From Theocolax elegans (Eukaryota > Arthropoda > Insecta > Hymenoptera > Cerocephalidae): a stretch of DNA of 64,000 nucleotides. This document shows, one piece after another, positions 46,480-58,640 of the stretch (within the stretch, counting starts at the first letter, position 1; every line of letters begins with the position of its first letter). The position numbers and the translations under genes were made by a program. Location: positions 59,287,249-59,351,248 of the forward strand of contig CM047427.1 of assembly GCA_026168455.1 (NCBI GenBank), in the 5' to 3' direction. The notes beneath the pieces were generated by a model, which saw nothing but the letters and a program-made list of their open reading frames with translations, did not search any database and was not told the origin of the DNA.

Positions 46480-49400
46480 ATCGATATTCACATTTTTAAA
46501 TACGTAAAATACCAGCATAGTGCTATAATTCATCTGACGAGTGGAAAGTTTTTTGTCTCGATGCTGCACAGCTCCTATCTGACTTTAAGTTACTCCTCAA
46601 CATGACTTATATTTTTCAACGATTCACGTATAGTCCCTATATAACTCATATGTAGTATATAGATACGTCTTGAATATGTATAAAATTGGGCAGTATTACT
46701 CATCTTCTCATCAATCCAAATGTCACAATTATTTGCTTAAGTTGCACTGTTGTTATGCATTGTATTGCATTAAGTTGTACTGTTGAAATTCAATGTGATT
46801 TATAGATTAGCCTCTTGGAATATAGTAAATTTGGGAATTGCATGTCCCGTTAATCCTAATTTTCCAATTTCTGTTTATTATTGATAAAAGTTTTAATTTA
46901 ACAGGACGTAATTTAACGTTATGGGCGAAAGTACTCATTTTTAAAATTATTAATTTTTTTTATAACAATTGAAAAAAATTCTTCATTTTTAATCAAATTA
47001 TATTATTATTAATTTTCATTTTTACTCTTTTGGCTAATTTATGTGTCACAATGTTTTATAATTAATTATGAGTCTCCGTACTTTTTTCTTTCATGATGGA
47101 TTATCGCAGGATATGTCAGGGACCACTTCATCTCAATCAGACTGAAATTTTAAAACTAACTTTTAGATATGATTTTAATCCACCTGAGTGGATCAGACTA
47201 AATTACAATTGTAATAAAATAATTCTTCTTACCAAATTGATTGATTTTATATTTTTGGTGATGCAGGTATTATAGTCAACTTGCTTTTATTCCTCAGATA
47301 AATAAAGACATAATACAAGTTGATCTTATTTTCAGTATTCAACAATATCTGTAATATGCTTTTTTCTGTCTGAGGAGACGTTAGTTTGTTGTATCAATGC
47401 CGTATCGCTAAGATATGACACGTATCTTCTCCACATTCAGTCAATATCTTCGATTATTATAGGTGTTATGTTTGTTTCGTTTATATTCCTTAGATAAATA
47501 AAAGGGACCAATAGTGTTGTGTATTAAATATGCATCAATACACTAAAGGTCCCGTTTTTTCATTTGACGAGACTAGTATCTATTGTATTGATACCGTCCT
47601 GGTCTGCCTATTATGTAATTTACAGTTAATTTTTATAGTTATTAAATCTTAATTATTCTTATAGTTATAAAAATTGAAAAAAATTCTATAACTTAACCAC
47701 CTGAGTGGATCAGAGTAAATTAAAATTGTAATAAAATAATTTTTCTTACCAAATTGATTAATTTTATATTTTCGGTGTGGTAGGTATCATCTTCTAGTTT
47801 CTTCTATTCCTCAGATAAATAAAAACATATTACAAGGTAATCTTATTTTCAGAACTCAGGAGTACCTTTAATATGCTTTTTTCTGTCTGAGGACAGGATA
47901 GATTTTTGTTTAAATGCCGTCTCGCTAAGATATGACACGCATCTTCTCCACTTCAATTAATATCTTCTATTATTATAGGTGTTATGATTGGTTTGTTTAG
48001 ATTCCACAGATAATTAAAAGGAATCAATAGTGTTGTATATTAAATATGCATCAAAACACTAAAGTTTCCCTAGTTTTCATTTGACGAGACTAGTATCTAT
48101 TGTATTGATGCCGTCGTGCTATGCCTAATGTGCAAATTACGGTTAATTTTTATACTTATTGAATCATATTCATTCTTATATTTACAAAAATTAAAAAATT
48201 TATTTATTTTTAACCAATTTATATTATTAATAATTTTCATTTTTAATCTTTTGGCAAATTTATGTGTCACAGATGTTTTATAATTAATCATAAGACTCCG
48301 TACTCCGTTTTTCTTCCATGATGGATTATCGCAGGACATGTCCGGGACCACTTCCTCTCAATCAGACTGAAATTTTAAAACTAGCTTTAAGATATGATTT
48401 TATTCCACCTGAGTGGATCAGAGTAAATTAAAATTGTAATAAATAATTATTCTTAACAAATTGATTGATTTTATATTTTCATTGTTGCAGTTATTATCTT
48501 CAAGTTGCTTCTATTCCTCAGATAAATAATAACATATTACAAGATATTCTTATTTTCAGTACTCAAGAATGCCAGTAATATGCTTTTTTCTGTCTGAGGA
48601 GTCGATGGTTTGTTGTCTAAATTCTATCTCGATAAGATATGACACGCATGTTCTCCACTCCATGATTTTATTCCACCTGAGTGGATCAGAGTAAATTAAA
48701 ATTGTAATAAAATAATTATTCTTAACAAATTGATTGATTTTATATTTTCATTGTTGAAGTTATTATCTTCAAGTTGCTTCTATTCCTCAGATAAATAAAA
48801 ACATATTACAAGATATTCTTATTTTCAGTACTCAAGAATGCCAGTAATATGCTTTTTTCTGTCTGAGGAGACGATGGTTTGTTGTCTAAATGCTGTCTCG
48901 CTAAGATATGACACGCATCTTCTCCACTCCAATTAATATCTTCTATTATAATAGGTGTTGTGTTTGGTTTGTTTATATTCCTCGGATAAATAAAAGGGGC
49001 CAATAGTGATGTGTATTAAATATCCATCAAAACACTAAAATTCCCTTTTTTCATTTGACGAGACTAGTATCTATTGTATTGATACCGTCGTGGTCTGCCT
49101 TATATGTAATTTACGGTTAATTTTTATAGTTATTAATCTTATTTATTCTTATATTTATAAAAATTGAAAATTTTTCATCATTTTTTACCAAATTATATTA
49201 TCATTAATTTCATTTTAATATTTTACCTATTTATGTGTCACAAATGTTTATAATTAATTATGAGACTCCGTACTCCGTTTTTCTTCCATGATGGATTATC
49301 ACAAGATATGACTGGGACCACTTCCTCTCAATCAAACTGGAATTTTAAAACTAACTTTTATATATGATTCTTATCCACCTGAGTGGATCAGAGTAAAATA

Positions 49401-52400
49401 AAATTGTAATAAATTAATTTTGCTTACCAAATTGATTGATTTTATATTTCGGTGTGGCAGGTATTATCTTCAAGTTGCTTCTATTCCTCAGAGAAATAAA
49501 AACATATTACAAGATATTCTTATTTTCAGTACTCAAGAATGCCAGTAATATGCTTTTTTCTGTCTGAGGAGTCGATGGTTTGTTGTCTAAATTCTATCTC
49601 GATAAGATATGACACGCATGTTCTCCACTCCATGATTTTATTCCACCTGAGTGGATCAGAGTAAATTAAAATTGTAATAAAATAATTATTCTTAACAAAT
49701 TGATTGATTTTATATTTTCATTGTTGCAGTTATTATCTTCAAGTTGCTTCTATTCCTCAGATAAATAAAAACATATTACAGGATATTCTTATTTTCAGTA
49801 CTCAAGAATGCCAGTAATATGCTTTTTTCTGTCTGAGGACACGATAGATTTTTGTCTAAATGCCGTCTCGCTAAGATATGACACGCATCTTCTCCACTTC
49901 AATTAATATCTTCTATTATTATAGGTGTTATGATTGGTTTGTTTATATTCCTCAGATAAATAAAAGGGACCAATAGCGATGTGTATTAAAAATACATCAA
50001 AACACTAAAGTTCCCTTTTTTTCATTTGACGAGACTAGTACCTATTGTATTGATACCGTCGTGCTATGCCTAATGTGCAATTTACGGTTAATTTTTATAC
50101 TTATGAATCATATTCATTCTTATATTTACAAAATTAAAAAAATTTATTTATTTTTAACCAAATTATATTATTATTAATTTTCATTTTTAATATTTTAGCT
50201 AATTTATGTGTCACAAATGTTTTATAATTAATTATGAGACTCCGTACTCCGTTTTTCTTCCATGATGGATTATCGCAGGACATGTCAGGGACCACTTCCT
50301 CTCAATCAGACTGAAATTTTAAAACTAGCTTTAAGATATGATTTTATTCCACCTGAGTGGATCAGAGTAAATCAAAATTGTAATAAAATAATTATTCTTA
50401 ACAAATTGATTGATTTTATATTTTCATTGTTGCAGTTATTATGTTAAAGTTGTTTCTATTCCTCAGATAAATAAAAACATATTACAAGATATTCTTATTT
50501 TCAGTACTCAAGAATGCCAGTAATATGCTTTTTTCTGTCTGAGGAGACGATGGTTTGTTGTCTAAATGCTGTCTCGCTAAGATATGACACGCATCTTCTC
50601 CACTCCAATTAATATCTTCAATTATTATAGGTGTTATATTTGGTTTGTTTAGATTCCACAGATAATTAAAAGGAATCAATAGTGTTGTGTATTAAATATG
50701 CATCCAAACACTAAAGTTTCCCTAGTTTTCATTTGACGAGACTAGTATCTATTGTATTGATGCCGTTCTGGTCTGCCTATTATGTAAATTACGATTAATT
50801 CTTATAATTATTAAATCTTATTTATTTTATATTTATAAAAATTGAAAAAATTTCTTCATTTTTAATCAAATTATATTATTGTTAATGTCATTATTAATCT
50901 TTTGGCAAATTTATGTGTCACAGATGTTTTATAATATACCATGAGACTGCGTACTCCGTTTTTCTTCCATGATGGATTATCGCAGGACATGTCAGGGACC
51001 ACTTCCTCTCAATCAGACTGAAATTTGATAACTAGCTTTAAGATATGATTTTATTCCACCTGAGTGGATCAGAGTAAATTAAAATTGTATTAAAATAATT
51101 ATTTTTAACAAATTGATTGATTTTATATTTTCATTGTTGCAGTTATTATGTTCAAGTTGCTTCTATTCCTCAGATAAATAAAAACATATTACAAGATATT
51201 CTTATTTTCAGTACTCAAGAATGCCAGCAATATGCTTTTTTCTGTCTGAGGAGACGATAGTTTGTTGTCTAAATTCTATCTCGATAAGATATGACACGCA
51301 TCTTCTCCACTCCAATTAATATCTTCTATTGTAATAGGTGTTATGTTTGGTTTGTTTATATTCCTCAGATTAATAAAAGGGGCCAATAGTGATGTATATT
51401 AAATATACATCAAAACACTAAAGTTCCCTTTTTTCATTTGACGAGACTTGTATCTATTATATTAATACCGTCGTGGGCTGCCTTATATGTAATTTACAGT
51501 TAATTTTTATAGTTATTAAATCTTAATTATTCTTATATTTATAAAAATTGAAAAAATTTCTATAACTTAACCACCTGAGTGGATCAGAGTAAATTAAAAT
51601 TGTAATAAAATAATTTTTCTTACCAAATTGATTAATTTTATATTTTCGGTGTGGTAGGTATCATCTTCTAGTTTCTTCTATTCCTCAGATAAATAAAAAC
51701 ATATTACAAGGTAATCTTATTTTCAGAACTCAGGAGTACCTTTAATATGCTTTTTTCTGTCTGAGGACAGGATAGATTTTTGTTTAAATGCCGTCTCGCT
51801 AAGATATGACACGCATCTTCTCCACTTCAATTAATATCTTCTATTATTATAGGTGTTATGATTGGTTTGTTTAGATTCCACAGATAATTAAAAGGAATCA
51901 ATAGTGTTGTGTATTAAATATGCATCCAAACACTAAAGTTTCCCTAGTTTTCATTTGACGAGACTAGTATCTATTGTATTGATGCCGTTCTGGTCTGCCT
52001 ATTATGTAAATTACGATTAATTCTTATAATTATTAAATCTTATTTATTTTATATTTATAAAAATTGAAAAAATTTCTTCATTTTTAATCAAATTATATTA
52101 TTGTTAATGTCATTATTAATCTTTTGGCAAATTTATGTGTCACAGATGTTTTATAATTAATCATAAGACTCCGTACTCCGCTTTTCTTCCATGATGGATT
52201 ATCGCAGGACATGTCAGGGACCACTTCCTCTCAATCAGACTGAAATTTGATAACTAGCTTTAAGATATGATTTTATTCCACCTAAGTGGATCAGAGTAAA
52301 TTAAAATTGTAATAAAATAATTATTCTTAACAAATTGATTGATTTTATATTTTCATTGTTGCAGTTATTATCTTCAAGTTGTTTCTATTCCTCAGATAAA

Positions 52401-55400
52401 TAAAAACATATTACAAGATATTCTTATTTTCAGTACTCAAGAATGCCAGTAATATGCTTTTTTCTGTCTGAGGAGTCGATGGTTTGTTGTCTAAATTCTA
52501 TCTCGATAAGATATGACACGCATGTTCTCCACTCCATGATTTTATTCCACCTGAGTGGATCAGAGTAAATTAAAATTGTAATAAAATAATTATTCTTAAC
52601 AAATTGATTGATTTTATATTTTCATTGTTGCAGTTATTATCTTCAAGTTGCTTCTATTCCTCAGATAAATAATAACATATTACAAGATATTCTTATTTTC
52701 AGTACTCAAGAATGCCAGTAATATGCTTTTTTCTGTCTGAGGAGTCGATGGTTTGTTGTCTAAATTCTATCTCGATAAGATATGACACGCATCTTCTCCA
52801 CTCCATGATTTTATTCCACCTGAGTGGATCAGAGTAAATTAAAATTGTAATAAAATAATTTTTCTTACCAAATTGATTAATATTATATTTTCGGTGTGGT
52901 AGGTATCATCTTCTAGTTGCTTCTATTCCTCAGATAAATAAAACATATTACAAGGTAATCTTATTTTCAGAACTCAGGAGTACCTTTAATATGCTTTTTT
53001 CTGTCTGAGGACACGATAGATTTTTGTTTAAATGCCGTCTCGCTAAGATATGACACGCATCTTCTCCACTCCAATTAATATCTTCTATTATTATAGGTGT
53101 TATGATTGGTTTGTTTAGATTCCACAGATAATTAATAGGAATCAATAGTGTTGTATATTAAATATGCATCAAAACACTAAAGTTCCCTTTTTTCATTTGA
53201 CGAGACTAGTATCTATTGTATTGATACCGTCGTGGTCTGCCTTATATGTAATTTACGGTTAATTTGTATAGTTATTAAATCTTATTTATTCTTATATTTA
53301 TAAAAATTGAAAATTTTTCATCATTTTTTACCAAATTATATTATCATTAATTTTCATTTTTAATATTTTACCTATTTATGTGTCACAAATGTTTTATAAT
53401 TAATTATGAGACTCCGTACTCCGTTTTCTTCCATGATGGATTATCACAAGATATGACAGGGACCACTTCCTCTCAATCAAACTGGAATTTTAAAACTAAC
53501 TTTTATATATGATTCTTATCCACCTGAGTGGATCAGAGTAAAATAAAATTGTAATAAATTAATTTTTCTTACCAAATTGATTGATTTTATATTTTCGGGG
53601 TGGCAGGTATTATCTTCAAGTTGCTTCTATTCCTCAGAGAAATAAAAACATATTACAAGGTAATCTTATTTTCAGAAATCAGGAGTACCTATAATATGCT
53701 TTTTTCTGTCTGAGGAGACGATAGTTTGTTGTCCAAATGCCGTACCGCTAAGATATATCACGCATCTTCTCCACATACAGTCAATATCTTCGATTATTAT
53801 AGGTGTTATGATTGGTTTGTTTATATTCCTCAGATAAATAAAAGGGACCAATAGCGATGTGTATTAAAAATACATCAAAACACTAAAGTTCCCTTATTTT
53901 CATTTGACGAGACTAGTACCTATTGTATTGATACCGTCGTGCTATGCCTAATGTGCAATTTACGGTTAATTTTTATACTTATGAATCATATTCATTCTTA
54001 TATTTACAAAAATTAAAAAAATTTATTTATTTTTAACCAATTTATATAATTAGTAATTTTCATTTTTAATCTTTTGGCAAATTTATGTGTCACAGATGTT
54101 TTATAATTAATCATGAGACTCCGTACTCCGCTTTTCTTCCATGATGGATTATCGCAGGACATGTCAGGGACCACTTCCTCTCAATCAGACTGAAATTTTA
54201 ATACTAGCTTTAAGATATGATTTTATTCCACCTGAGTGGATCAGAGTAAATCAAAATTGTAATAAAATAATTATTCTTAACAAATTGATTGATTTTATAT
54301 TTTCATTGTTGCAGTTATTATGTTAAAGTTGTTTCTATTCCTCAGATAAATAAAAACATATTACAAGATATTCTTATTTTCAGTACTCAAGAATGCCAGT
54401 AATATGCTTTTTTCTGTCTGAGGAGACGATGGTTTGTTGTCTAAATGCTGTCTCGCTAAGATATGACACGCATCTTCTCCACTCCAATTAATATCTTCAA
54501 TTATTATAGGTGTTATATTTGGTTTGTTTAGATTCCACAGATAATTAAAAGGAATCAATAGTGTTGTGTATTAAATATCCATCAAAACACTAAAGTTTCC
54601 CTAGTTTTCATTTGACGAGACTAGTATCTATTGTATTGATGCCGTCCTGGTCTGCCTTATATGTAATTTACGGTTAATTTTTATAGTTATTAAATCTTAT
54701 TTATTCTTATATTTATAAAAATTGAAAAAATTTCATTATTTTTTACCAAATTATATTATTATTAATTTTCATTTTTAATATTTTAGCTAATTTATGTGTC
54801 ACAAATGTTTTATAATTAATTATGAGACTCCGTACTCCGTTTTTCTTCCATGATGGATTATCGCAGGACATGTCAGGGACCACTTCCTCTCAATCAGACT
54901 GAAATTTTAAAACTAGCTTTAAGATATGATTTTATTCCACCTGAGTGGATCAGAGTAAATTAAAATTGTAATAAAATAATTATTCTTACCAATTTAATTG
55001 ATTTTATGTTTTCGGTGTTGCAGGTATTATCTTCAAGTTGCTCCTATTCCTCAGATAAATAAAAACATATTACAAGATATTCTTATTTTCAGTACTCAAG
55101 AATGCCAGTAATATGCTTTTTTCTGTCTGAGGAGACGATGGTTTGTTGTCTAAATGCTGTCTCGCTAAGATATGACACGCATCTTCTCCACTCCAATTAA
55201 TATCTTCAATTATTATAGGTGTTATATTTGGTTTGTTTGGATTCCACAGATAATTAAAAGGAATCAATAGTGTTGTGTATTAAATATGCATCAAAACACT
55301 AAAGTTTCCCTAGTTTTCATTTGACGAGATTAGTACCTATTGTATTGATGCTGTCCTGGTCTGCCTATTATGTAATTTACGGTTAATTTTTATAGTTATA

Positions 55401-55694
55401 AAACTTATTTATTGTTATATTAATAAATATTGAAAAAATTTCTTTATTTTTAACCAAATTATATGATTATTAATTTTCTTTTTTAATCTTTTGGCTAATT
55501 TTTTGTGTCTTCAACGTTTTATAATTGATTATGAGTCTCCGTACTCTGTTTTTCTTCCATGATGGATTACCGCAGGATATGTCATGGATCACTTCATTTC
55601 AATCAGACTGAAATTTTAAATCTAACTTTTAAATGATTTTAATCCACCTTAGTGGAACAGACTGAATTAAAATATTAATAAAATAATCATTCTG
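46480..55694. repeat. Young hairpin cluster 2, copy of cluster 1
   Basis: Reproduces about 34560-43776 at an offset falling from about 11927 to 11918. Unit blocks are at 47092, 48318, 49287, 50261, 50969, 52190, 53430, 54140, 54849 and 55559, again with about 15 A and 11 B hairpins. Differences I noticed inside the near-identical part are single-base losses in homopolymers. At the right edge the sequence switches abruptly (after AATAATCATTCT) into a class C hairpin arm (GTACCGATATTCAC). Confidence 0.9.
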
Positions 55695-56360
55695 TACCGA
55701 TATTCACATTCTTAAATACATGAAAAAACAAACATATTGCTATAATTCATCTAACGAGTGGAAAGTTTTTGGTCTCGATGCTGTACAGCTCATATCTGAT
55801 TTTAAGTTAATCCTCCAAATTGTTTATTTTTTACAACGATGTACCTGTTCTCTTCAGTTTGTTAATATTCCTCAGATAAGTAAAAGCACAACAACAGATA
55901 TCACATTACTACATACATTAGATAACATATATTGAGCTTAATTTCATCTAACGAAACTAGAATTTGTTGTCTTGATCACGTACAGTCTCTATATGACTCA
56001 TATGTAATATATAGATAAGTCTTAAATATGTATAAAATTGCGCAGTATTATTCTTCTTCTCATCAATCCAAATGTCACAATTATTTGCCATTCGAAGAAT
56101 ATTAGCATTTATATAACAAGCAATTCTGTATCTGTCAAACATATAATAAACAATACTTATTCTGACAATATTGATAATTATGTGACTGATTGTAGTTACA
56201 TCATTTTATTCTAGCATATTCGGATTAAATATAAACGATTAGGCTACTGATAGTTATTTTAATCAGAAATAATTCGATTAATATTCAAGTAATCCATAGA
56301 GTCCATTTAAAATCTACCAATATATGACTGTTTTCTTCCATGTAGAAATTTGCTTCGAAT
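55695..56360. other. Old hairpin remnants after cluster 2
   Basis: It begins with a truncated class C hairpin (55695-55757), then a family copy at 55870-55955 (CCTCAGATAAGTAAAAGC, flank TTTGTTGTCTTGATCACGTA). Sequence 55960-56330 is homologous to 62930-63290. No gene; the 61- and 71-codon frames here are incidental. Confidence 0.5.
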
Positions 56361-56431
56361 GATGGAGTACTCAACGCTGCCATTCTAATATCGGATAACA
56401 TTAGAATAGCAACATTGAGTACCATTTCATC
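56361..56431. ncRNA. Hairpin, class E, best-paired copy
   Basis: GATGGAGTACTCAACGCTG then CCATTCTAAT (56361-56389) pairs with ATTAGAATAGCAACATTG then AGTACCATTTCATC (56400-56431) around a 10 nt loop ATCGGATAAC. Nearly the whole stem of about 28 pairs is matched, with wobbles and two small bulges. Of all hairpins in the window this one most resembles a pre-miRNA. The flank GTAGCTTCCACGCCGTAAG is the family 3' flank. A diverged copy is at 63313-63390. Confidence 0.7.
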
Positions 56432-56879
56432 TAAAGCGTTGACGATTTGTAGCTTCCACGCCGTAAGTCGTACTGTCGGAATTCAATGTGAGCTATAGAT
56501 TAGCCTCTAGGAAATATAGTAAATTTGGGAGTATTGTATGTCACGTTAATACTAATTTCACAAATTTCTGTTTATTATGGATTATAGTTTTAATTTAACA
56601 GGACGTATTTTGACGTTATGGATGAAAATTGAATAAAATATACTCATTTCTTAAAATTAATAATTTTTTTTTTAAGAACTGAAAAAATTTCTTCATTTTT
56701 AATCAAATTATATTATTATTAATTTTCATTTTTAATCTTTTGGCTAATTTATGTGTCACAGATGTTTTATAATATATCATGAGACTCCGTAGTCCGTTTT
56801 TCTTCCATGATGTATTATCGCAGGACATGTCAAGGACCACTTCCTCTCAATCAGACTGAAATTTTAAAACTAACTTTTT

Positions 56880-57522
56880 AACACCTCGTGCGCGAAACAC
56901 GGTTTCTCGTGCTTGTTTTGCGTGTGCGAAACATGAGATTTTTTAACCGTGTGCGAAACATGACCGCCAATTGTTTTGCGAACTTCAGGTCGACGTTTGA
57001 ATTGTAGGTCTTAAGGTTATTTGGACAGAGATTTTCCGAATCAACAAAGTATCAATAATATTAACTAAAATTTTAAATTGTTGAAAAGAAATGAGCTCAG
57101 AAAGTGATTCGGAAGAAGCTTATGACGATTCAGTACCGACAGATATGGCAAATCAAGCAAATAATATTTTTAATAATTATAGTTTTTTACACAGATATAT
57201 CGTATATAGTTGCATATAATATCTTATATACATATTCTTTTTTTATACATAGTTCTATATTTACTTTTTTTTCGTTTACTCGTCTAATTGTCACCCTCGC
57301 TACGCTCGGGTGACAAATCGACTCGTCTCGCTCCGCTCGTTAATAACCTGGAAACTTATTAACGTCTTTCGCTCACGGAGTGTTAAAAAATAGTATACGA
57401 TACACGTACACGGAACAGGTGATCCACCCACTCGTCTTATTTGTCGCCCTCGCTCCGCTCGGGCGTCAAACTCCACTCGTGCGTGAATCACCTGTTTCGC
57501 GCACTTGTATCGTAATCTACTA
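56880..57522. mobile_element. TIR element in first unit of cluster 3
   Basis: GTGCGCGAAACA (56888-56899) and TGTTTCGCGCAC (57493-57504) are perfect inverted termini. The host unit sequence AAAACTAACTTT...AGATATGAT resumes on the other side. The interior has CTCGCTCCGCTCG-type motifs and a perfect GTCACCC/GGGTGAC stem (57290-57314). A short acidic frame (57091-57219) begins with a plausible start. Confidence 0.75.
57091..57219 (+). CDS. Short acidic frame inside the TIR element
   Basis: ATG in the context AAAGAAATGAG opens 42 codons, MSSESDSEEAYDDSVPTDM then ANQANNIFNN. I do not recognise it. Acidic serine-rich starts of this kind are common at the N-termini of DNA-transposon proteins, so it may be the first exon of a lost transposase. 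The frame ends in low-complexity sequence, and no later exon is visible. Confidence 0.3.
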   Translation: MSSESDSEEAYDDSVPTDMANQANNIFNNYSFLHRYIVYSCI

Positions 57523-58359
57523 TTTAGATATGATATTTAACTATCTGAGTGGATCAGAGTAAATTAAAATTGCAATAAAATAATTCTTCTTACCAAATTG
57601 ATTGATTTTATATTTGAGGAATTACAGGAATTGTCTTCTAGTTGCTTCTATTCCTCAGATAAATAAAAACATATTACAAGTTCATCTTATTTTCAGTACT
57701 CAAGAAGACCTGTAATATGCTTTTTTCTGTCTGAGGAGACGATAGTTTGTTGTCTAAATGCCGGACCGCTAAGATATATCACGCATCTTCTCCACATTCA
57801 GTCAATATCTTCGATTATTATAGGTGTTATGTTTGGTTTGTTTATATTCCTCAGATAAATAAAAGGGACCAATAGTGTTGTGTATTAAATATGCATCAAT
57901 ACACTAAAGGTCCCTTTTTTTCATTTGACGAGACTAGTATCTATTGTATTGATGCCGTTCTGGTCTGCCTATTATGTAAATTACGATTAATTCTTATAAT
58001 TATTAAATCTTAATTATTCTATATTTATAAAAATTGAAAAAATTTCTTCATTTTTAATCAAATTATATTATTGTTAATGTCATTATTAATCTTTTGGCTA
58101 ATTTATGTGTCACAGATGTTTTATAATATACCATGAGACTGCGTACTCCGTTTTTCTTCCATGATGAATTATCGCTGGACATGTCAGGGACCACTTCCTC
58201 TCAATCAGACTGAAATTTTAAAACTAACTTTAAGATATGATTTTTATCTATCTGAGTGGATCAGAGTAAATTAAAATTGCAATAAAATAATTCTTTTTAC
58301 CAAATTGATTGATTTTATATTTTCGGTATTATAGGTATTATCTTCAAGTTGCTTCTATT

Positions 58360-58443
58360 CCTCAGATAAATAAAAACATATTACAAGTCCGTCTTATTTT
58401 CAGTACTCAAGAAGCCCTGTAATATGCTTTTTTCTGTCCGAGG
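58360..58443. ncRNA. Hairpin A, cluster 3 variant
   Basis: The same basal stem as in cluster 1, but the upper arm ACAAGTCCGTCTT pairs with AAGAAGCCCTGT (or AAGAAGACCTGT at 59066). GTC/GAC thus replaces the GGTA/TACC pairs of the 41007 copy. The loop ATTTTCAGTACTC is unchanged. Confidence 0.65.
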
Positions 58444-58555
58444 AGACGATAGTTTGTTGTCTAAATGCCGCACCGCTAAGATATATCACGCATCTTCTCC
58501 ACATTCAGGCAATATCTTCGATTATTATAGGTGTTATGTTTGGTTTGTTTATATT

Positions 58556-58640
58556 CCTCAGATAAATAAAAGGGACCAATAGTGTTGTGTATTAAATATG
58601 CATCAATACACTAAAGTTCCCTTTTTTTTCATTTGACGAG
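58556..58640. ncRNA. Hairpin B, cluster 3 variant
   Basis: CCTCAGATAAATAAAAGGGA and CCAATAGTGTTGTGTATT face AATACACTAAAGTTCCC and TTTTTTTCATTTGACGAG, loop AAATATGCATC. The copies at 57849, 59263 and 59970 have GGTCCC on the 3' arm, giving full GGGACC pairing. Confidence 0.65.

Noticed and set aside
35166..54326. Plus-strand ~60-codon frames starting MMDYRRTCQGPLPLNQTE as a repeated gene
   Set aside because: Several units have early stops (for example after 7 codons at 37365 and 41514, and in the middle at 39048 and 40270) and the diverged end blocks do not keep this frame. The opposite-strand frame is better conserved.
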